Below are positions 24,131 through 36,682 of a stretch of DNA of 64,000 nt, piece after piece. Source of the stretch: Chrysoporthe austroafricana. Taxonomy: Eukaryota; Ascomycota; Sordariomycetes; Diaporthales; Cryphonectriaceae. The notes beneath the pieces are model-generated. The model worked only from the letters and a program-made list of their open reading frames with translations. It had not been told where the DNA came from and ran no database searches. The DNA lies in contig JYIP02000007.1 in the NCBI GenBank assembly GCA_001051155.2, forward strand, positions 188,342 through 252,341, written 5' to 3'. Within the stretch, counting starts at the first letter, position 1, and the number at the start of each line of letters is the position of its first letter. Position numbers and translations under genes: made by a program.

Positions 24131-27100
24131 TTAACCAGTCTTGTCGTGTCCATCATTAAGTAACAACTCCAGGATAATCTGCATACCAGGAACCTCAGGA
24201 TGTGTCATGGTAATCTTGACCGTGCCCTTCGAGTCCTGCCCACCGAGTATTACCGACCCAGCTCCGACACCGCCGGCGCCTGTCGGTCCTCGTACTCCAT
24301 AATCAAGACAGCGTACATCGCGACCGGCCACAATCTGCCTCAGCCGGCCATTCTCCGCATTGCGCACCTCGACGTAGTCCTCATTAAACAGAACCAGGTA
24401 CTGCCCAAACATGGTCGCCCCTCGAGCCTTCTTCTGCTTGCCCGAGTACTCCATGATCAACGTGCGGGAGACCTCACCATGCTTGTCGACGTATACCGCA
24501 CAGTCCTCGTAGGCGAGAATGAACTCCTGCTCATTGAGCTTGAACATGCCAAGTGGCCGCTGGTCACGGATACGGTTGGCGATGTTGGCAATGGTCGGCT
24601 GGTTGAGGCCACTCGGTACGGACATGGTCTGCTTTTTGTCCAAAGTGAGCATCTCAAAGCCTTTCGCTGTGGCGACTGCGATATACGTCTGAAAAAGATT
24701 GAGCGAGTAGCATTCCGTTGGCAAATAGAACTCGTCAAAATCCCGAAACGACTCCGTCAAGCCGTTGCCACCTCGGCGCCCACCGAAGATACGAGGCCGT
24801 TTCTCGGAGGACCGCTGGAAGACTGGTTCGAGCACCTTAAAGGTGGTGTGCATACCTTCCTTCCGCTTGTAGAAAATGAGCATGCGTTCCTTCATGCGGG
24901 CTGTGGCGAAGAATGTGACGTCCTTAGCAAGTCGTTGTGGCGATTTGCGCACGCTGTCGTGGCTTGCGGCCGGGAAATTCGAACTTGGCGCGATTGTCTC
25001 CAGGGGATATGCGATCAGTGATCGGTCTGCTGTGATGAGACAGATTGAGAACTCCTCTAGGACAGCTATTTGTGTCACTCTGGCGAGTTGCACAGACTTG
25101 GACAATGTTAGCTGATCGTTCCAGACGCACGGAAGAAAGGTCGGCAGTAACTCACCCTGGTCCAACCCCGGGGATTCGAAGCCTCAGAGATGTAGACCCC
25201 ATAGTCCGTCCCAATTGCCACCAGTGACTTGCCAAACGCTGTGAACGCGGTGGCGCAGTTCACTTGAGCCCTGCATACGGCTGGCGGTCCCCTACCAGAA
25301 TCGTATATCTTCTCGATCTCACGAATCGAGCGATCAAGGGGCGTTCCCTTGATGGGGACGCCGGGCGTCTTACCAATGGCAGATACTGTGTCGTATGCAA
25401 ACGCACCGTCGGCCAAAACACGGAGCCGGAATGGCTCGGCGTTCTGAGCGTGCAACGCTCTTGCATGCTGAGTCTTGGCCTCGATAATTTTGCTACACCA
25501 GAGCTCGCGATCTTGTTGAGACGTCGCGTACAAAGTGTACACTTCGTGGCCAAGATGCTTCACTCTAAAAGGATATAGAGCGGCATCTGCCGAGCCCGCA
25601 GTGTTGATGCGAGTGACGGCGTTCATGTTTAGTGACCCCATCGAAGATCCAGTATCGGAGTGTGAGAGCACAGGACGGTCCCCATTAGAAATCACCTTGT
25701 TCAGCTGGGTGCCGGAGGCATTCGCGATCGCGGTCCGGGTCAGAGGGGCCCTCAAGCCCCCCTGCTTCATGACGGGTTCATCGCGCATGCTCTCTAGGAA
25801 GAGCAAGGGCATGGGAATTGGCTGTAGCAGGTTAACACATTTGAGTCCCCTGGTTTGAGTGGTGCAACACGAACCTCTTTCGACACATCATATTTCTTGT
25901 CCTTCCCATCTTTGGAGGGATACTCCTTCGCGAGGATGAAGTAGTGGTCAAACAGCAAGGCATGGGTGTCAACCCACCGCACACCTTTGGAGCCCATCCT
26001 TGTGAGGTCGCCTCGGTGGATCAACTGCCTTCCCAAGTGATCCAGATTCAAGACCGATTGGAACCCTGGACGGAGCACTAGTGCGGACTGTAGCATATGA
26101 AGGTCGACCTTGCTCTTGCTGCGGGCAACGGCTTCGTCGCACTTGTGTGTCACAGCTCTGATCTCGTCTAGAGCCTTAAGCAGGTTGGTTTTCTCCTCGC
26201 TGTCCTGCACCATCTTCTTCAAACTTGCGTCAAGCAGCAGACTGTATCGTTGCAGTCGCGTGATAGGCGCCTTCAGGAAAGTATCCCAACCTAATCGATT
26301 CGAGCGTTTGTGACGTTGTACATGCTCCAGGAACTGAGCGAACAGCACATTGCGCGAGGCCTCTTTGCGAATTGCCAACTGAGCGAGGGGAAAGGCTGCA
26401 GAAAATTCCAGGTAAGGTGCCTCTGCTTTCCGGATCCAATCACGAAAGATGTCAGAGAAGCCAACAATCCATGGACCCTGCTCATTTTGACGGTACTTTA
26501 GCTGAGCCAACAAGTATTCCTTATTGACCTGGTGAACTGCGTCAACCTTGCCGAACACTTTGTCGATGAAGCCATTGATCCTCGCGGGGGGGATGATGGG
26601 TGGCGCCCAGGCCTTGAGCTGGTCCCGGTATAAGAGCCGAACAACATCCAGTTGGCCCATATAGTCCTCCTCGCCAGTCACAATCTCGTGAAGAATGTTC
26701 TGTCGGTCAGTCTCCTTCCTTGGTTTCGACTCCACACCGGCTTTGTCGAGCTTGTAGAATGTCGCCCAATCCACGTGGTGCGTGGATTCCTCTGCTAAGA
26801 GCTCGTCCAAGTTGGCCTTCTTCAGCGTTCGCGTGCAGTGGTACGAATAGCATCTGCCACCAACCTCGGTTTCATGCACCTTTGACGCATAACAACCAGA
26901 TCCAGTCAGCTGCCACAAAACGCCGGAAACCGTGCCTTGACCAAATTTTGCCCACTCCTCATCTTCGACAAGTATGCCCGCCTCGTACAGTCGATCAGCC
27001 ACCATTACGCCCAAGGTCTCAGCATCTGCGATATTCATGGTCGGCACTTTAGTGGTGAACAGCTTAGTGAGTCCTTCCTCAATTGTCTTGCGCTTTAGGT

Positions 27101-29465
27101 CGGGCTCGCCTTCCGCCATCTCCCGGAGCCAAGCTGCGATGCTGCTGAGTGCCCAGGGCTCCGAGCAACGTTTGCAGTCACCAGAACTTAGCTTCTCGGG
27201 GGTGAACTTCTTCTTGCGCCCACTTGGTAATGTTATCAGGTCATAAGCCATGGGAGAGGGAGTACCGGTCTCGTAGCCCTCGAGAGGCGTGCCAAGTTGC
27301 GATCCATTATGCTGCTGATGTTGCTGCCGTAGTGCCCTCTTGCGCTCTTCTGCAGCATCTGTCCTTGACCTTCCAGGGACCTGAACCGTGGGTGTCGTCG
27401 TATGACTTGACAGCGAAATCGATCTCTCGACCTGTTGCTGGTGGGTCAATGGGTGCTGGTTCACATCGAAGCCTTCGACGCGTTGTGTCCTTGAGTCAGC
27501 ACTGAGCGAATAGCTGTGTTGAGCCGCTCCGCGATTTGGTGATTGCACAGATAGCAACGAACTTGTATCAGATCCGTCAGGCAGGGCCGGCAACGGGCGA
27601 TTAGACAGCCCCGGATGGAAGAAGAGATCAGGGAGGTCCTCCTTCGCCGGCGAGTCACTGCCACTCGCACGATCATCACCCTCGTCGAAGCTGCGGCGTT
27701 GGGCCGTTGGAGCTTGTAGCCCGCCCGTATCACCGTAGTCCACATTGACAGCCACCCCGTAATAGCCCTCATCGTCGCTATCGTCATCCGGATATGGCAG
27801 ACTCTGATCCGTCGGAGGCGGTGGTAACGGTCTTTCGCGACTCTGAAGCGACGTTGACCTTGCCGGCGGAGAAGCGGCATTGTTGTCGTACGACAGATTC
27901 AGATTCGGTGTGTAACCTCCGCTCAGGGCCGCAAGATCCAGTGCACCAGCGTACTCGCTGTCGCTGCCGCTCGGCTGCTCCTCTGGAGGGACAGGCAGTG
28001 AGGACGTCGCCGCCGGGTGACCGGGTGGGTATAATGAATACGACGTGTTTCCGCTGAAGCGTCGGTCTGTCAATTCGTCCTCTTGCATCATGGCCAGACC
28101 AGCTGCTCCATCTCCATCACTATCATCATCCTCGAGGAAGGTGCCCGGCGTGCTACGGCTATTGAGCGTCGATGCGTTCGAGTTGTACCGACCCACGCCA
28201 GTGCTTATTGTCCCCTGCATGGTCGACGCCCGCGAATCAAAGCTGGTGCGGAGCTTGTCCAGGTCGTCATCGGACAGATTTCCGTTGATCGGCGCAGGCC
28301 GAGAAGCGCCACCACCCCCACCTCCCAGATCATTGAAGATGTCCTCCATCAGGCTCTCCTGCGCTACCTGTTCCGTAGAGAAGTATGCCACAGTCGAGTC
28401 GCTCACCCTCTCGTCCGGGGTGATCTCCGTCGGTCGACTTGGGAGGGGAGCGTTCGTCGGATGCCTCGCGAGGCCTGGGGACGAAGGCTGCGCGTACACC
28501 GGAGGCGACGGGACCGGAGACGTATGTGAGACGTCGCGCGCCCTAGAATTCACAAATGCCGCATTAGGATCTGCTGCAGAATAGTTTGGGCCGACAGGCA
28601 TCTGGTAGGAGCTGGGATACGGCGCCTGGGAAGCGTATGGAGGACCTTGTGGAGACGTGGTCCCGTTGGGCTGGTGATGGCCGCCCGCCCAGGTGGCCTG
28701 GAAGGATGCGGGTGGCACGGGCGGTGTTGAGTGTGACGAGTACTGAGGGCTGGGTAGACTAGGCGCATACTGCGAGCTGCCTGCTGATGCATGCATCTGC
28801 GGTGACACGACTTCGTGGTTATACGTGGGACTGTAGGGCGGGTTCGCCGCCTGAGGGTACGGCGCGGCCGGCTGCTGAGACGCCTGGGAGCTGCTGTAGG
28901 CATGCCCATACTGGCTGTAGCGTTGATGGGTCGGGCTGACGCCTGCGTAGGCCGATGGGTCGTAGGCGGCATGGTTATAGGTCGTGGGGTGGGGAGTATA
29001 GCTCGTCGGGTGTGCGGCCGCCGGCGAAGCATATCGCGCCGCCGGGTGGTAGGGCAGTGCCGTCGGACTCGATCTCGCAAAGTCCTGTGGGTTGTATGAT
29101 GACGGCGACAGCGGCGCCTGCTGGCTCTGGCCCTGATACGAGTGCTGGTAGCCGGCCGCCGCCCCGGTCGGGCTCGTCATGTACGCCTCCGCCTGCCTTC
29201 CCGTATCGGGGCTCTGGTGCCGAGCGTAGTCGGTGGCGGAGTCGTCGCCCTCGTTGAAGCTGCCCCTGCGCGGCGGGTAGGCATTCTGACCCTGGCCAGC
29301 AACAGGATACTGCACCGGGGGCAAGTGGCCGTAGCGCGGGTTGTTGTCTCTGAACGACATGTCGTGCAAGCGGGATGTGGACAGCGGCGAGGGTCGTGGT
29401 GGCAAGTCCGGCGACCGTGTTCCGGAGCCGTACGTCGAGAGGAGGTCCTGCTGACTTGGCGTCAA
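24131..29465 (-). CDS. Rom2-type Rho1 guanine nucleotide exchange factor (three exons)
   Basis: Predicted activator of the Rho1 GTPase in the cell wall integrity pathway, acting at sites of polarised growth. Exons 29465-25875, 25821-25156 and 25096-24131 give 1740 residues, all introns in phase 0. The first 700 or so residues are Ser/Pro/Tyr-rich and disordered. A DEP-like domain lies at about 755-870. The DH (RhoGEF) domain is at about 910-1125, with ILHEIVTGEEDYM and the conserved helix LKAPITRLQRYSLLLD. A PH domain follows to about 1340, split by the first intron. A CNH (citron) domain at about 1350-1735 contains LARVTQIAVLEEFSICLI. This domain order is diagnostic of Rom1/Rom2 proteins. 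The third acceptor is an AAG, 10 bases after a CTAAC branch site. An additional 5' exon cannot be excluded because the N-terminus is poorly conserved in the family. Confidence 0.93.
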
Positions 29466-32400
29466 GGCGGGTCGCGGTGTCGAGGATGCGCGAGGGCCGG
29501 CCGGTCACGGCGCGTGGGAAGCGGACGGCGAGGCGAGGCGTGTACTCGGGGCAGCTGCGCTGGAGCGAGGAGATGGAGGTCGGGGAGCGGGGCGAGGAGC
29601 AGGTCGAGGGCTCCTAGATAGAGTGTCGTATCGGCCACGAAGCACAGGGTTCCAGGCACCACCCGAGTCGTCGCAGCGGCCCGCCGGCCGAGGGGCAGAG
29701 GACAGCGGCGAGGTGGGCTGTACAATGGACCCCGGCTGGCCAGTCCGCAGGTGGACGTTGAGCAGCGAGGCAGTAGGGGTGCTGTATCAGGCCGCCGAGG
29801 TGTGTGTCGCCGGCTCGCGAGTCTATGGCCAGCCTCACATAGATATGGTCTTCGCCGTGCCACGCGTGGGTTCCGGTTCTTAGCCCTGCTGGCTCACCAG
29901 AGAGGGTCCGGCTCAATCGCGGTGAGAGGGGCAATACATTCGGTGTCTAGTCGTCCCGGCGCAGGTGGCTCGGTGACTTTTTCCTGCCTGGTGGTTTCCA
30001 GATGGGGTCGCTCCTCGCCGGTGGGAAAGGAGGCGGCTCGTCGAGGGTGATGAGGGGGGGAGGAAGTAGTATTTCATCCTCTAGGATGTAGGATGGCGAC
30101 AGGAACGCAGCAATCCTTGGAGGCGAGCTGGCTGGGCCGGCGGGCTGGCTGGTCAGCAGTCGGGGACTGGGACTGGCTGTGCCTGTGACTGGGGCGCCGT
30201 TGGGTGAGCGTGGGTGAGCGTGGGTGTGCACCGTGGCACTGTAAGTAAGCTCCTGCCAATCACCTACCCTGCCTGGCCGTTATTGCCAGTGGGTTCGCCC
30301 TCGCCAAGCCCTTTTTACAGTTACCCAGGTACGCTGTCTAGGACCCATCGCACGGGGGCACAGGTACCGGGTACCTCGATGGCGACCTCGCAGGTGTGCT
30401 TCTTGGCACCCACGCACCCACGCACCCACGGGCATGTACTGCAGGCCCGTCATGTAGCTTGTACCGCGCCGACCTCCTGGGGGCCGTCCCTTACTATCGC
30501 CGCACACCCTCCCGCGGGGCCTGGGGAGCTTGTGCCACGGAGGCAGTTGGCCCTCGCACGAACACGCCACTGCCAAACACAGAGGCAATTCTCGCGTACA
30601 TTCTCTATGCCAGATATCTTGCGCTCTTCCCTGTTCTGTTCCGTGCCTGCTTGGAGGGGACAGGCTGCATATCTCCGGCTGGTTGTGATGGGACCGCTTC
30701 TTCTTCCTCCTTGCGCGGGGATTCAAATCCGAGCCATCTATCCACCCGTGCCACCTTCTGAGAAAATCTGCCGGGGGTGTTCTACAGCGCTGCCACCCGC
30801 ATACTCCGAAGCTAACGGCGGCTTCGAGAACGGTACCCCTGACGAATCTGTACTAGACGCGGGTCCTCGTACCAAGAGTTTAGGATCCAGGGCTTCTCAT
30901 AGCTCTGCATCAGGGACCCTGCTACCGCGTGTCTGAAGTGGCTAGGATTTGTCACGTCAAGACGCTGCCGCGCCCAACTGCTGTGCAGGCCTCCGACTCG
31001 CCGGTTCAATGTTGCCCTCAGGACGTTCAGCGGTATGGCTCTTCCCCCGGGGTAGGGCGTAGACGGCTTGCCACTACGGTCGGGACCAGGCGGACGTAGC
31101 CTGCCCCGACACCGGCCGAGGTAGTGCAGAAACCTAAGCGGCAGCCCGAAACACTCGGGCTACAATTTTCGGGTACTCAGGTGCCGTCTCGCCCCAAAAG
31201 GTGTTGCTTGCCCCAACCGCGTATTCATTACGTTTCGTTAAAGCCGCGCACTTCCTTATCATGACAGACGAACACGGAGAGTTGCGCAATGGCCAATAAC
31301 TCGGGCGAGGACGAGATATGGCCATACATGCTTCGTGACAGGGAGTATGCGTGAGATGGCTTCTTGGAACAGACTTGATGGTATCAAGAGGCACAGCTCC
31401 TGCGAGGGGCACGTAGCGAAGGTAACTACCTGCCAGCCGATCTGTCGGCGATTGCTTTGGGAGGAGGATGGAATACGTTGACAAGGGTACGGGAACTGTT
31501 CGCCCATGTATTGCGGCCAGGCTGTCTACCGAAGTATCCAAGTAAAAAGCACCCTGAAAGCGAACAAGTTCCCAGACTTCCCAACATACAATTCATCAAG
31601 CAGACAAGACCTCCAGACCTTCCAGTGAAAACTTCATCGCCACAATGCAGCTCCACAGTTCACAAGCCGTGCTCTATGTCTTGCAGCGCCGTCATTGTAG
31701 CCTCGTCCATTGTGGCCTTGTCGGTTCGGCTATGTCACTGACACATTTGGCTGAATCATGTGTGCTAGAGGATAGTGAGGAGATGTAGCTAGCAGTGTTC
31801 TGACGAATGGATGAAAACGTTGGTGCCGCAGCGCATCGGGCACTGGACAAAGTACGTGTCATGTTCACAGCTGTGTATGTACGACGCAGTATCGAATACA
31901 CATTTCGTGACTGACAAGAAAATTACAAGTTAAGCCAGGATCAGATATGAGGAATAATTGCTTATTTACGATGTTGGATGTTTGAATGGCTTGTACACAT
32001 TTGCCGATGATGAGCACAAATGGCCAATGTAGACAGCAAAGCTGCACTTGCGCTGTCGAGAGCTTGGGTGGTATTAGTGGGGCCCCGGTTCTGAATGGCT
32101 CGATTGTTGCTGATGTGAAGTTGATGTTGATTCTGTGCAGATGATGATCTGAGGAGGCACAATATATATATATATATGTAAGTTAAGCTGCGGGCTTGCC
32201 CCGAGTCCTGTTAGTGTTGACTGCTAGGTGTTTGGAGTTGAGATTATAAGCTATTCCCCAGCCAGCCGAGACAAGGTCTAAGCTAGTAACACAGGAAGTG
32301 AACGTAAATGTGACAAGCAGCCTTCCAGGATAGAATACCTGAAATGGAAATGTCGGGAATTAATTTGTCAAGAAAAGAAGAGCGGAGATGGAGGTTTGAA

Positions 32401-33040
32401 GCTCATTCATGGCTTATGTATTTATGACTCTTGTTTTCTGTTGTCACTAAACCCTTCCCCATCTAATCTAGACGGTTGAACTACTGGTCTGCTGAAAGTA
32501 AGCTCTGTAGAGTTGAGGCTGTTTTGAATAACCCACTGTGCTTGCATGTCCGCGGAATTGGGTTGGTTAACCATCTGTTGGAAGACTGGGCAGGGACTTC
32601 TGCCCTTTCCCTCCTGATGTCTCACAAAGCATTTGGAAAAGCCGTCAGTACTTTACAGACTTGTAATACTTTCCTAATGATGAGGGCACAGCTCAAACGG
32701 AGCTAAATCAGCTGCTGTAATTACCACTACAAAGGATTCGGCGAGACTGGCAACCCGAAAGGCTGAAAGTAAGTCGTTTCAACACTGTTCACGAACTGCC
32801 AATCTTCAGCTGGGCAGCCTATATTTCCCTCCTTTCGCTTCAGCGTAGGTCAGCTCAATTCGCCTCATCCTAAGTACCGCCCTCCTCAGCAAGAAAGAGG
32901 AAAGAGAGAAAGAGGCACAGTGACGGTAAAGCACATCTTTTCTGGGTTGAACTTTTCTTCAAATCCATTCGCTGACAATTTTTTAAGCAACAGTCTCATC
33001 ATGGCAATGACTGGCTTTTCTTAGCACTACAAACCTATCG
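29466..33040. other. 3.6-kb intergenic region
   Basis: The part next to 29466 is the RhoGEF promoter. Short imperfect tandem repeats occur at about 30204-30233 (GTGAGCGTGG units) and 30411-30437 (CACCCACG units). A (TA)n run lies at about 32163-32177. A 240-codon frame at 30214-30936 overlaps these repeats and has no domain; I do not accept it. The DNA from 31100 to 33000 is more AT-rich, and I see no gene in it. Confidence 0.5.
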
Positions 33041-33859
33041 ATGCAGCCGATGGTTCTGACTGCAGTAGTGTTAGATGGTACTGGCCAGTATCGATTGCAA
33101 ATCGGGAACCAAATCAAACATCTCGTCATCGCTCGCGGAACTTTTGACGAAGACAGTCTTACATTCCCCCCCGAGCTTCTTTCACTGCCGCCTCCCCTTC
33201 CTCGCGACAAGAAATGGACCGAAGCTTACCTTTCGCGAGATGAGATTAGCGGCGGTGTGAACATTTCCACTTCGGACCGAACACTAGCCGGCGTCAAGTG
33301 TCAATGGCATCATGTTACGGTTGACTGTCGAGATCTCGAGACGATTACAGTTTTTAGACCTTGGGTTAGCACAGTCGTTGCGCGTTCGATCCTCACGTTC
33401 AACCTCCCTGCCACTATGATCGCCAAATGGGCTTATTGCGAAAAGACGGTGTGGAGAATCGAAAACGAAACGAGAGTATACCAGCTGCTTGAGGGTTCTG
33501 GATTGTGCCCGCGCTTTCTCGGCCGTATTTCTGAACATGGACGCATCATACGGTTTCTATTAGAGAAGATGGAGGGGCGCCCTGCTTCCATTCAAGACTT
33601 GCATGGCTGCGAAGCCGTTCTGGGAAAATTCCACCAGCTGGGTTTCTTGCATGGGGATGTCTCCCGATACAACTTTGTCGTTACGGGAGAAGGAGTGAAA
33701 CTATTCGACTTTGAGCACATTCAAGAGGGTGCTAGTCGCAAGGCGATGAGCAAGGAGATGGAGAGCTTGCCCACCTTGCTGGCCCGACACGAATCGGCAC
33801 CCAGCCGAGACTTCGAGCTACCGGCTAATAAAAAACTAAAGGCAAAATGCACCTGCTGA
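33041..33859 (+). CDS. Orphan kinase-like protein
   Basis: A 272-residue intronless protein whose C-terminal half has the active-site pattern of small atypical kinases (RIO/Bud32/aminoglycoside phosphotransferase-like). The catalytic loop FLHGDVSRYNFVV (about residues 201-213) has the HGD and Asn, followed about 7 residues later by LFDFE in place of the usual DFG. Upstream, ENETRVYQLLEGSGLCPRFL resembles the helix and strand after the ATP-binding lysine; a candidate lysine lies in AKWAYCEKTVW. A glycine-rich loop is not evident, so the N-lobe is divergent. Similar short proteins occur in many moulds, some of them misnamed in databases. The substrate is unknown and activity unproven. The gene stands alone, with an AT-rich leader. 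Confidence 0.7.
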   Translation: MQPMVLTAVVLDGTGQYRLQIGNQIKHLVIARGTFDEDSLTFPPELLSLPPPLPRDKKWTEAYLSRDEISGGVNISTSDRTLAGVKCQWHHVTVDCRDLETITVFRPWVSTVVARSILTFNLPATMIAKWAYCEKTVWRIENETRVYQLLEGSGLCPRFLGRISEHGRIIRFLLEKMEGRPASIQDLHGCEAVLGKFHQLGFLHGDVSRYNFVVTGEGVKLFDFEHIQEGASRKAMSKEMESLPTLLARHESAPSRDFELPANKKLKAKCTC

Positions 33860-34507
33860 TTATAGACGATGCTCATATAATTATATACAACGTTATTTGG
33901 GAAGCGTCAGCCGCCAAGGCAGCATCAGATAGAGCGTGATGAACCCGGCACCCAGTTTATGTCATTAAGATGGCATGTACGCTCTCGTGGAAGATCCGCA
34001 AATGCAGGAAGTCCGATAAGGGTCCGACAACGCTTCGGACATAAGTCCGTTAGGACTAGGACTGTGACGGGGGCGGGGACGAGCACTGGCTGAGGCTAGA
34101 ATACCCCAGACACGGATTGCATAGGGACGTGCTGAGGTTAGAATACCCCCGACACGGATTGCATAGGGACGTATCGAGCCTCTCCCAGCGGCCGAGGTTA
34201 TTATGGTTATGCCGGCAGCTGGAAACAGGAGCTGGGCGAGCATGAAGTCATCTCTGCAAGGCGTGCTTAATAATAACGGCCACTCCCCGTCGAGAGCGGG
34301 GTTTGCGGATGGCGAATGTGGGGAGGGGGGTGGAACAGGTTGGAAGCTCGCGGCGTCGGACCTGTCCTCAGTCCAGCCCCATAAACCTCCCGTTCTCCTC
34401 ACTTTCCCTTGCGTCTCTCTACAGAGCACACTCGTCACCGCAGAACAGAAGCTCGAGAACTAGCCATCACTCACAATACCAAATCTAGGACACTAGACAC
34501 GGTCAAA
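33860..34507. promoter_or_regulatory. SOD1 upstream region
   Basis: No gene. The stretch holds the 42-bp tandem duplication at 34089-34172 described separately. From about 34370 a pyrimidine-rich leader runs to the ATG at 34508, as usual for highly expressed fungal genes. Confidence 0.5.
34089..34172. repeat. 42-bp tandem duplication upstream of SOD1
   Basis: Copy 1 (34089-34130) and copy 2 (34131-34172) are identical except for two bases (C/T in GAGGCTAG versus GAGGTTAG, and A/C in CCCCAGAC versus CCCCCGAC). The repeat ends about 335 bases before the SOD1 ATG and so lies in its promoter region. Doubling of a regulator site is possible but not shown. Confidence 0.85.
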
Positions 34508-35453
34508 ATGGTCAAAGCAGGTGAGAAGACTCCAGCTCCTCTACCCCTCACCATGTCGCCAGAGCTCTGCCGTAGCTCCAAGGCCCGAGGAGGGGCAGCA
34601 GGCCGGGTCCCAGAGGCACGGTTCGTGCTATCCGCTGCACCCTGACGGTCCATTCTGACCATCATGAGCACCTTGATGGGCATGTTCCTGCAGCTCTACG
34701 GGCCGTCGCCCCTGCGCCTGGGCCTCTTGGTGTCTCGACATGGGGCTGGTAGGCCGACGTCCCGCTGTGGCCGGCCTGTCGCCGGCACATGCGGCCATCC
34801 TGCTTGACCTGATCACCCAGCTGACATCTGCCTGTTGATGGCCTCTAGTTTGTGTCGTCCGTGGTGACGCCAAGATCGCCGGCACCGTTACCTTCGAGCA
34901 GGCCTCTGAGTCTGACCCTACCACCATCTCCTGGGACATCTCGGGCCACGACGCCAATGCCAAGCGTGGCATGCACATCCACACCTTCGGTGACAACACC
35001 AACGGCTGCACCTCCGCCGGCCCTCACTGTAAGCGCCCACCTGGACCTCTGCACCCTCTGCACCTCCCGGGCTGCTGCTTCCTGATGCCCAGCCGGCTGA
35101 CACGCGTCCTTCTAGTCAACCCTCACAACAAGACCCACGGTGCTCCCTCTGACGAGACACGTCACGTTGGTGACCTGGGCAACATCGAGACCGATGCTCA
35201 GGGCAACTCCAAGGGTAGCGTCCAGGACAAACATGTCAAGCTGATCGGACCCGAGTCCGTCATTGGCGTATGTCGCGAGCATCTTCTACCTGCTGTCTAT
35301 GAAAGGGGCAATCATGTGCTAACCTGCTCATAGCGCACTATCGTCGTCCACGCTGGCACTGATGATCTCGGCAAGGGTGGCAACGAAGAGTCTCTCAAGA
35401 CTGGGAACGCTGGTGGCCGCCCTGCCTGCGGTGTCATTGGGATCTCCAACTAA
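34508..35453 (+). CDS. SOD1: Cu/Zn superoxide dismutase (four exons)
   Basis: Cytosolic enzyme that converts superoxide to oxygen and hydrogen peroxide. Exons 34508-34520, 34849-35028, 35116-35267 and 35334-35453 give 154 residues, the usual length. The first exon holds only ATGGTCAAAGCAG, and the first intron is long for a fungus (328 bases). Copper ligands are seen in GMHIHTFGD, and zinc ligands in the [10 protein letters not shown] segment formed across the second splice and in [11 protein letters not shown]. The last copper His is in [12 protein letters not shown]. The disulphide cysteines are in NTNGCTSAG and [10 protein letters not shown], and the electrostatic loop follows. The second intron splits the codon of the Phe before NPHNKTHG. 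A 42-bp duplication lies in the promoter. Confidence 0.97.
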
Positions 35454-36682
35454 GGTGTCGTGTACACACTACACCGCCGGGTCGAGATGAGCCAGACCAG
35501 CAGTCCCTCCCGTCATGAGCTTGGGCGGTAGCTCGGAAATGGTAGCTCAGAGATGGGGCGGAGCTACGGATTTAGCTAGGTAGCGCTGAATTAGGGAGAA
35601 TGATGACCTGCCTCTACAGATGTTCCATACTTGCTGAGTGATAATTTAGAGATTGATTTTTCCGGAGCCAGTAAAGGAGTACAGTATTGGCCGTGGACAA
35701 GACCCTTGCCTGATAGGCTTGCGCTTGTATCCAAATCCGGTCTGTCGGATCCTGCCCTCTACAGTTCACACATAGAAATAAGTAACTGGATTCTGCCCGA
35801 GCTATTTCTTCCTTAGGATCGAAACCAACGCTTGCCCCGATCCTCCCTCTCTCCTACCACTTCGGCCAGGCTCCTCTCTTCTGTGTTTCGTTCATATTGC
35901 CTGTGATGTACTTTTTCTCCCAAGCTCTCAAGCTTCTGCCTGGGAGAAATCTACTAGGTACGGCTATTGGAGCTACCCAGTCTGGCTAGCGTCAGGACGG
36001 GGCTCCGCAGTAGCTCCGTGGCCCACAGTTTTTGGACCCTTCTCACTACAAACAATATCTGGCCAGAAGGCGAGAGCACACGACACCTTAGAGACGGACC
36101 TCCTCCCTCCTCACAACGCCGTCACCACTCTCTCAGACCTCTTCTTTCACCACCTTCCTCTTCTATTGATATAGCAACGCTTGCCTCTTCATAATCATCA
36201 ACATCATCCTACAGGCAAGCATTCTTGTGTCTCAGTCATCTTGCATCCTGGTAATGTCCCCCGTCCTCGAGGCTCCTCTCAACTGCGGCAAGTTGCCCAT
36301 AGCTACACATATCTGGCCCCCCCCACTCGAAGTCATACATCCAGCTGCTCAGGATGATGCATTGCTATACACAGACTGTCCTCTAGAATGAAGAGTGATC
36401 TTAGGTGTGGCCCCACGCCAGAGGGATTTCATCAGGAATTCCTCACCAAAGATTCTATGCACCCTTTATTGAGCCCTTCTCCTGGCATATGCAGCTTGTC
36501 TCGTTCCCTCTTCCCCTTCATTCTGTGCTCTATTATAGCACATGACTCAACTTTTCGGCTAACACCCCATTGTTTCAGCAGCTAATATACCCTTCTGTAG
36601 GCCTGGTGTTGTAGTGTTTGCTAGACAAGCTTAGCTCTTGTCATTCCCTTGCTGGATTGATCTGCCGCCCTTATATGTCAAC
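35454..36682. promoter_or_regulatory. Intergenic; SND1 promoter and probable long leader
   Basis: 3' flank of SOD1 followed by a long pyrimidine-rich region (about 35840-36600) before the Tudor-SN ATG. A donor-like GGTAATGT near 36250 and an acceptor-like TTGTTTCAG near 36579 could bound a leader intron. No coding frame is supported. Confidence 0.4.

Noticed and set aside
30700..30760. T-arm-like GGATTCAAATCC suggesting a tRNA
   Set aside because: No acceptor, D or anticodon arms can be formed around it.
30214..30936. 240-codon plus-strand frame
   Set aside because: Overlaps short tandem repeats, has odd composition and no domain; upstream of nothing recognisable.
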